NCBI GenBank assembly: GCA_003833135.1
Contig: QZLH01001220.1
Coordinates: forward strand, 9,306-21,401
Direction of reading: 5' to 3'
DNA from: Oehlia diaphana
Lineage: Eukaryota; Glomeromycota; Glomeromycetes; Glomerales; Glomeraceae
Length of the DNA stretch: 12,096 nucleotides
Shown here: piece by piece, positions 6,709 through 12,096 of the stretch
Layout: each line of letters starts with the position of its first letter
How positions within the stretch are numbered: the first letter of the stretch is position 1
The notes under the pieces: generated by a model
Database searches by the model: none
Told to the model about the DNA's origin: nothing
What the model saw: the letters and a program-made list of their open reading frames with translations, nothing else
Made by a program: the position numbers and the translations under genes

Positions 6709-9700
6709 TTAAATCATAAATTCATCAAAACATTTAGAATCTTCTTTAGCTAAAATTTCAGTAATTTTAGTAAATTTGCGACTTGTATAATGTTCTTGTA
6801 AATAAGATTGAGTAACAGAAATATTGGTTTTTTCTTGTTTATTTGCTTCTTGTTTATTTGCTTTTGCAAATTCAAGCATATCATTTGTTAATTCAATATC
6901 AACATCAGGTACTGCAACCTTATAATTCCCATCTTTGTTGTATATATAAAATTCACTAATACATCTAATCCATTCAGATATTTTATATTCAAGCTCAGTT
7001 ATAGTTGGTCTATTGGAAGGATTTGAATCCCAACATTTTTTCATTAAATTTACATAACATTTTGGAGCATCTCTCATAATTTGAGGGCGTTCACCTTCAC
7101 AAATATCCAAGATAAGATGATGATCATATGTTCTATTATTAAATGGAGGAAAACCTGATGTAAATTCCCACATTATCATTGACAAACTGTAAATATCACT
7201 TGCAGGGGTATAAGGTGTGTATCTTAATATTTCAGGTGCCATATAAGGCAAAACTCCATAAATTTCATTATCCTTTTTATCATCATCTACAGGTTTACAT
7301 AATCCTAAATCAATGATAAATAATTCACCATAATCATCTGATATCAAAATATTACCATCATGAAAATCACCATGAGTTAAATTTGATTCATGAATTACTT
7401 TAAGTCCTAATATAATTTTTTTTAATAATTGTAACTTGTCTTGCCACTTAAACTTAATTATATCAGATAAACATTTTCTCAAATTTCCTTTTTTTGCACA
7501 ACTTATTATTATTATATAATTCAAGTTATATGGATCTTGAGTAATTCCAAAGAATTGAATAAATTTTGAAAATGATTTTTTCTGGCAGTTATAGTGATGT
7601 TTCCACTAAATAAATTATAAAAAATCAATAATTTTGCCATAAAAAAAATAATAATTCAGTATTTTTCTAACTATCACCGGGGTGATGATCACCGGTGACT
7701 AAAATTATGACGATCGACCAGCATTAAAAAAATATAGTGCCGGTAAAAATTAATAATTCTGGCCAACGGTGATGATCACCCCGGTGATTTGAAGTAAAAA
7801 TTTAAAAATAAATACTATACCTCATTCAAAAATTTATCATCTATTTTTGATGAATTATCCAGTGTTTTAAGAACAACTTCATATCCTGTTTGAGAGTTAC
7901 ATCTATTCCACTGTTGTTCATCAAAATTCCAACTATCAATAGGTCCATCTAACCAGATAGCTTTATAAATTTTACTAAATCCTCCTTTATCATAATAATG
8001 AACATTTGAAAGTTTATTGTAAGGTATCCATTCCAAAACTTCATAACTATTTTGAGCATTTAGTTGAGCATCTTGAATAAATTTATCAATAAATTCATTT
8101 TTGCTAGTCCACTTTGAAAAATTTTGTTGAAATTGCTTAGAATTACATTGCTGACACCATTGATAATCAGTATATGGTAGCTTGCATCCATTACATAATC
8201 CAATGAATTTTATTTCCTTAATTCCTGGTATTTTTTGATACCAATAAAAATCCTTCTCTGTTCCATCCCAATTTATATTAACTGAGTTATTTATTACCTT
8301 TTTACCTTCTGCTGTTTTTTGAAACCAATAAAAAGCCTTCTCCAAATTTTTTTCTATTCCCTCACCATTTTTATAATGATTAACTAATTTATCCATTGCC
8401 TTTTCATTACCGCTTTCTGCTGCTTTTTTATACCAGTAAAAGGCTTTCTCCGAATTTTTTTCTGTTCCCTCCCCATTGTTATAGCAATATGCCACATTAA
8501 ACATTGCATCTTTATCTCCATTTTCTGCTGTTTTTTGATACCAGTAAAAGGCTTTCTCCAAATCCTTTTTAGCTCCTTCCCTACTATAATAATGGCCGGC
8601 CAAATTAAACATTGCTCTTTCATGTCCACTTTCAGCTGCTTTTTGATACCAGTGAAAAGCCTTCTCCAAGTCCTTTTCCACCCCCTTTCCTTTATTATAA
8701 TATAGGGCTACATTAAACATTGCATCAACATGATCTCTTTCAGCAGCTTCTTGATACCAGTGAAAGGCCTTCTCCAAATCCTTTTCCATTTCCTCACCAC
8801 TATCATAATGATTGGCCAAACAAAACATTGCTTTAACATGATCTCTTTCTGCTGCTTTTTGATACCAGTGAAGGGCCTTCTCTAAATCTTTTTTCACCCC
8901 CTTCCCATTGTCATAACAAAAGGCTACACTAAACATTGCGTCTTCATCTCCACTTTCTGCTGCTTTTTGATGCCAGTAAAAAGACTTTTCCAAATCCTTT
9001 TCCACTCCCTCCCCATCATTATAACAAAAGGCCACAAATAACATTGCCTTTTCATCTCCACTTTCTGCCGCTTTTTGAAACCAATAAAAGGCTTTCTCTG
9101 AATCCTTCTCTGTCTCCTCTCCAATATAATAATGACTAGCCAGACTAAACATTGCATCACCATGACCATTTTCTGCTGCTTTTTGATACCAGTAAAGGGC
9201 CTTCTCCAAATTCTTTTCCACTCCCTTCCCATCGTTATAATAAAGGGCTACACTAAACATTGAATTAGCATGATTTCTTTCAGCTGCTTTTTGATACCAG
9301 TAAAAAGCTTTCTCCAAATCCTTTTCTGTTCCCTTTTCACTGTAATAATGACGGGCCAAATTAAACATTGCATCAATATGATCATTTTCTGCTGCCTTTT
9401 GATACCAGTAAAAGGCTTTCTCTAGGTTCTTTTCTGTCCCCTTTCCATTGTAATAATGCCAGGCTAAAATATACATTGCATCAACATGATCTCTTTCTGC
9501 TGCTTTTTGATACAAATGAAAAGCCTTTTCCAAATCCTTTCCTATTTCCTTTCCACTATAATAATGACAGGCCAAAATAAACATTGCGTTAACATGATCA
9601 TTTTCTGCTGCTTTTTGATACCAATGAAAAGCCTTATCCAAATCCTTTTCTATTTCCTCTCCACTGTAATAATAACCAGCTAAAATAAACATTGCGTCAA

Positions 9701-10127
9701 CATGATCATTTTCTGCTGCTTTTTGATACCAATGAAAAGCCTTATCCAAATCCTTTTCTATTTCCTTTCCACTGTAATAATTACCAGCTAAAATAAACAT
9801 TGCTTGAACATGATCACTTTCTGCTGCTTTTTGCCACCAGTAAAAGGCTTTCTCCAAATCCTTCTCTATTTCATCCCCAATGTAATAATGACAGGCCAAA
9901 ATAAACATTGCGTCAATATGACCACTTTCAGCTGCTTTTTGATAATAGTAAAAGGCCATCTCCAAATCCTTTTCTACTACAAACCCATGGTAGTAATGGT
10001 TGGCCAGATTAAATATTGTACACATTTTAAATTCTTTTCCTAAGTAGTATAAATAAGCTAAAAAACGGGAAAGCATTATGAAGTCTAGAGTGCAAAAATT
10101 TTTGTAACAAGAGACAAAAAATTTCAT
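6709..10127 (-). CDS. Sel1-repeat / Cys-pair / protein kinase fusion
   Basis: Two exons, 10127-7821 and 7605-6709, give 1,067 residues from the first ATG. Residues 41-616 are 16 tandem 36-residue Sel1-like repeats (core LA.YY.G..EKDLEKAFYWYQKAAE), with a degenerate 17th to about 640. Sel1 repeats form alpha-solenoid protein-binding scaffolds. Residues 645-661 hold C-x2-C and C-x2-C pairs, possibly zinc-binding. The kinase domain runs from about 698: glycine loop KGGFSKIY (714-721), Lys754, helix-C Glu769, catalytic HGDFHDGN (847-854), DLG (868-870), APE (892-894), helix-F SDIYSLSMIMWE, and CWDSNPSNRPT with Arg968. Spacing fits a tyrosine-kinase-like Ser/Thr kinase. Lys, Glu, Asp849, Asn854 and Asp868 are all present, so it should be active, but the HRD Arg is Gly and DFG is DLG. 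A tail of about 85 residues ends in TAA. An in-frame TGA lies two codons before the first ATG; the true start may be Met18 or Met35, because an acceptor-like CTCTAG precedes Met18. No signal peptide is convincing; cytosolic signalling is inferred. Confidence 0.9.
7606..7820 (-). other. Intron of the Sel1-kinase gene
   Basis: A 215-bp phase-0 intron, GAG|GTATAG at the donor (7821/7820) and TTATTTAG|TGG at the acceptor (7606/7605). A downstream acceptor (TGCCAG, 7587-7585 region) would also keep frame but would drop a WKHHYNCQ-like segment that follows FLNE in related kinases as I recall them, so I prefer the upstream site. The exon junction falls directly after helix-C Glu769. Most of the intron is an inverted-repeat element. 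Confidence 0.8.
7673..7788. mobile_element. 116-bp inverted-repeat element inside the kinase intron
   Basis: The ends are 25-bp inverted repeats with two mismatches: 7673-7697 begins ATCACCGGGGTGAT, and the reverse complement of 7764-7788 begins with the same 14 bases. Each arm itself contains opposed CACCGG and GGTGAT units, so the arms fold internally as well. The GC-rich arms stand out against the AT-rich intron. No target duplication of 3 bases or more is evident. The element is unrelated in sequence to those at 4119 and 4927. It could be a MITE that has landed in the intron, or an intron-specific hairpin bringing the splice sites together. Confidence 0.6.
8280..10007 (-). repeat. 16 tandem 108-bp Sel1-coding repeats
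   Basis: Each unit encodes 36 residues, in phase, with no indels between units over 1,728 bp. Neighbouring units differ in age: units 3 and 4 (9684-9791 and 9576-9683) differ at only 3 of 108 bases by eye, whereas units 15 and 16 are much more diverged. This fits growth by recent local tandem duplication in the N-terminal half of the array. Frames on the other strands in this region are shadows of the repeat. Confidence 0.9.
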
Positions 10128-10271
10128 ACTTCATGATGATTGACATTTTGATTTATGTTCAAAAATAATTTTAAATTAACTTAATTTGGTTAATAATAAA
10201 ATCTGCATCACCCCAGCCAAATGATCGACTTACTATATTTAAAGCGATCTTAACTGCGCCTATCACGTGAT
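10085..10271 (-). promoter_or_regulatory. Likely promoter / 5' UTR of the Sel1-kinase gene
   Basis: Upstream of the coding start the minus strand has TTTAAATATA (around 10234-10243), a possible TATA-type element, and the palindrome ATCACGTGAT (10262-10271) with an E-box core. A competing reading uses the perfect donor GTAAGT (10233-10228) and the acceptor TTTTGCACTCTAG ending at 10085 as a 149-bp intron in the 5' UTR, which would make Met18 (ATG at 10076) the start. The two readings exclude each other in part, because the TATA-like box overlaps the donor. An ATG at 10134 opens a 35-codon frame out of phase with the main one and would act as an upstream ORF if transcribed. Confidence 0.35.
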
Positions 10272-11267
10272 CATACTATTTTGGTTTACGTGCTAACAAA
10301 TTTTCCACTGGTACATTCACCATCATAAATAAATATTTTTTGCGATTTTTAAATTCATATATATATTTTTTTATAATACTTTAAATTTTACGTTAAAAAA
10401 ATGAAGCGGACAGCCTACTATTATAATTTATATCAACAAGCTTCTTTTAAGCTGTTTGCTAACGGGAATTCAGGAAAATGATTAACGAGTAAATGCACGT
10501 GCAAAAAAGAAAAATATTATTTTTTTCTGATAGTAGAGTCTATCAAAATTGCTCCTCCTTCATTTGTTCTCGATCGGAACTGTGAGGTGAAGATAAAAAA
10601 AAAAAAATTTAGAATAATTTTGGGATGAAATTTCAGTCACGAGATTTTCAGATTCATGATTGAAGCCATCAGATGATCTGGAGATAAGTTATAAAAAAAA
10701 TATCATCCCAGGTTAGTTAGGTTAGTTATACTAACCGAGGGAGATCAAGGGAGGAATTTTTTATTCACATGCATTATAGATTAATTTACATGCACAGCGC
10801 CTTTGACCAGTATTGATATCAATTTCGCAGATGTAGTTAAAAAAGGACAAAGTTCACTACTATGCGAACAAACTAACTTTTTATTTATGCATGACTATCA
10901 AAAATAAAAAATCTGGACACGTGTCCACTAATTGCGCAGTAATGTGGCGCAGTAAACCCGTGCATCCGGTAAAAATATTTTCAACTCTCATGTATTATCT
11001 GTTATTCTTTTATGATTAAGAGAAGCGACGCGTGAATAGCCTTCACAGAATCATGTGATAAATAGCACCGGCACTATGAGACTTCACCCGATTAATTCCA
11101 GTTTAACTTGCAAATTCAAATATTTTTTTTCGGTCAACGCAAATGCTAAAACTAATTACATGATATGACTTTAAATGGAGAAACTGTGTTTACTATAAGA
11201 AAAAGGATCCCCTAAAATTATTTTCAGTATCGAAAAATCAATTTTTTATAACATGTATAGTAATTGA
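10272..11267. other. Intergenic upstream region with E-box palindromes, no supported gene
   Basis: It contains TGCACGTGCA (10494-10503) and the 12-bp palindrome GGACACGTGTCC (10915-10926), both with a CACGTG core, plus a hairpin at 10720-10736 (arms GGTTAGT and ACTAACC). The minus strand has an open stretch of about 48 codons between roughly 10690 and 10547 that includes a Phe run from poly-T; I cannot support it as a gene. Confidence 0.45.
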
Positions 11268-11532
11268 TGCAGTTATTTCTGGCTATCCTTCACAACTCTT
11301 GCTTTTTTAGAATTGTATTATCCAGATGGTGCTTCATTAATTATGAGCTTGCATCATGATAATCATCATAATGCTTATTGATCCGGAGATATCCTCTGAT
11401 AATTACATCCTAGAAGTAGAATATTCAGAAGGTAAATTTAGTGTACCACCGCCAAAAAAAGGAAAAAATAAAAAATTTCACCTGGGTAATTTTCAACTCT
11501 TTCTTTATAATCATTCTTGGCATGTAATTTGA
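11268..11532 (+). pseudogene. Coding-like fragment with a one-base frameshift, unidentified
   Basis: Frame one runs from 11268 to TGA at 11379-11381 and includes FLELYYPDGASLIMS and HHDNHHNAY. At that point the next frame takes over (to TGA at 11530-11532), reading DPEISSDNYILEVEYSEGKF then SVPPPKKGKNKKF. Removing one T at 11378-11379 would make the two continuous, and both sides look like ordinary protein, so a frameshifted remnant or a sequencing indel is likely. No initiating ATG with supporting context is seen and the family is not recognised. The last third overlaps a coding-like frame on the opposite strand, so its 3' limit may be nearer 11470. Confidence 0.35.
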
Positions 11533-11581
11533 TTGCTTTGGCAATTCTTCTTTTACAAACCTTCTTGATAATTCGTGGAAT
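11441..11581 (-). other. Coding-like open stretch, possible exon
   Basis: A 47-codon open stretch between stop codons at 11584-11582 and 11440-11438. Its first 35 codons are basic and protein-like (IIKKVCKRRIAKAIKLHAKN, then DYKERVENYPG) and use more C/G third positions than the surroundings. It is followed by CCCAG|GTGAAA, which could be a splice donor. A different frame of the same strand forms part of a 140-codon open frame (11847-11425) that mostly translates TGTCCGGA repeats and is probably not a gene. It overlaps the plus-strand fragment, so at most one reading is right over the overlap. Confidence 0.2.
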
Positions 11582-11633
11582 TTATTGCATCTGATGGGAG
11601 GAAATATTAGTTTCCCTACGAAAAAAATGCGTC

Positions 11634-12096
11634 CAGAAAATATCCTGAAATTGTCCGGAATATAATTGTACAAATTCCGGACAAAAGAGTGTTCTGAAAA
11701 CATACGAAAACGCGCAAGATTTGGAACATTTTCCGGACATTGATTTTTGTCCGAAATTTGTCCAGATTTGGAATTTGTCCGGAAAAAATGTTTTCTCTGA
11801 AATGATCGGCAAATGATATCAACGATACAGTATATTCCTTTATACAATACCTAACTGATAACTGTTTATAGCAGTTTAAATTAACATCATAGATAGCATT
11901 CTTGCTTGCTCTTTATATTAAGTTTACTTAGTATATACGCAGAGGTTTTAAATACCAGTTTTTTGCTTTTAACATATTTTGATTTTTTATTGTCCAGAAT
12001 TTGCCTGGAATTTTTTCTCGTCTAACTACCAGAATTTGTCCGGTTTTTTTTGTCCAGAGATTGTCCAAAATGTGTCCAGGATTTTTTGTGTCCAGA
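11634..12096. repeat. Cluster of TGTCC(A/G)GA motifs, cut by the window end
   Basis: At least a dozen copies or one-base variants of TGTCC(A/G)GA occur in both orientations, in two blocks: about 11634-11785 and 11991-12096. They often extend to AATTTGTCCGGA. Between the blocks is plain AT-rich DNA. The arrangement resembles the subterminal motif arrays of non-autonomous DNA transposons, but no terminal repeats or target duplication are visible and the right side is outside the window. Several overlapping minus-strand open frames here (11425-11847, 11582-11812, 11616-11822) are translations of the repeat. Confidence 0.5.

Noticed and set aside
8280..10007. CRISPR-like regular repeats
   Set aside because: The regular 108-bp periodicity is a coding Sel1 array with no unique spacers, in a eukaryotic-type gene.
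8384..10043. Several secondary open frames on both strands inside the Sel1 array
   Set aside because: They are shadows of the 108-bp repeat, which keeps alternative frames open unit after unit.
11425..11847. 140-codon minus-strand frame and two overlapping frames
   Set aside because: The N-terminal two thirds are TGTCCGGA-repeat translation open in all three frames; only the segment below 11581 has protein-like composition, in a different frame.

Overview
This window looks like nuclear DNA of an arbuscular mycorrhizal fungus (Glomeromycotina), probably Rhizophagus irregularis or a close relative. The evidence is the very AT-rich intergenic DNA, short GT..AG introns, abundant small terminal-inverted-repeat elements, and above all the style of the main gene: a long Sel1-repeat array fused to a short Cys-x2-Cys pair module and a degenerate tyrosine-kinase-like kinase domain. 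That architecture belongs to a family greatly expanded in Rhizophagus. The species call is inference from remembered family style; no database was searched.

Layout. 1-3337 is AT-rich with no gene I can support; it holds small hairpins and fragments of a dispersed element carrying GACCC(C/A)GAAATATATA. 3338-3940 (minus) is a broken gene for a Ser/Thr-rich, apparently secreted protein ending in a six-cysteine module; its frame is interrupted in three places, all in simple-sequence tracts. 4119-4344 is a short inverted-repeat element with 20-bp perfect ends. 4927-5328 is a 402-bp non-autonomous hAT-like element with a perfect 8-bp target duplication and about 30 copies of CGGTC/GACCG in its subterminal arms. 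5803-5970 and 6105-6449 (plus) are small coding stretches; the second is a clean two-exon open frame of 87 residues. 6709-10127 (minus) is the main gene: two exons, about 1,067 residues, 16 Sel1 repeats, then a Cys-x2-Cys pair module, then a kinase domain. Its single intron (7606-7820) carries another inverted-repeat element. 10128-11267 is its upstream region with three CACGTG sites. 11268-11581 holds overlapping coding-like fragments, and 11634-12096 is a cluster of TGTCC(A/G)GA motifs that runs off the end of the window.

Functionally only the Sel1-kinase can be interpreted: a modular scaffold/kinase, probably for signalling, with a non-RD catalytic loop (HGD) but otherwise complete catalytic residues. 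The small plus-strand gene converges on it tail to tail, with 259 bp between stop codons. No pathway links the genes. The rest of the window is shaped by at least three families of short non-autonomous elements and by decaying gene fragments.
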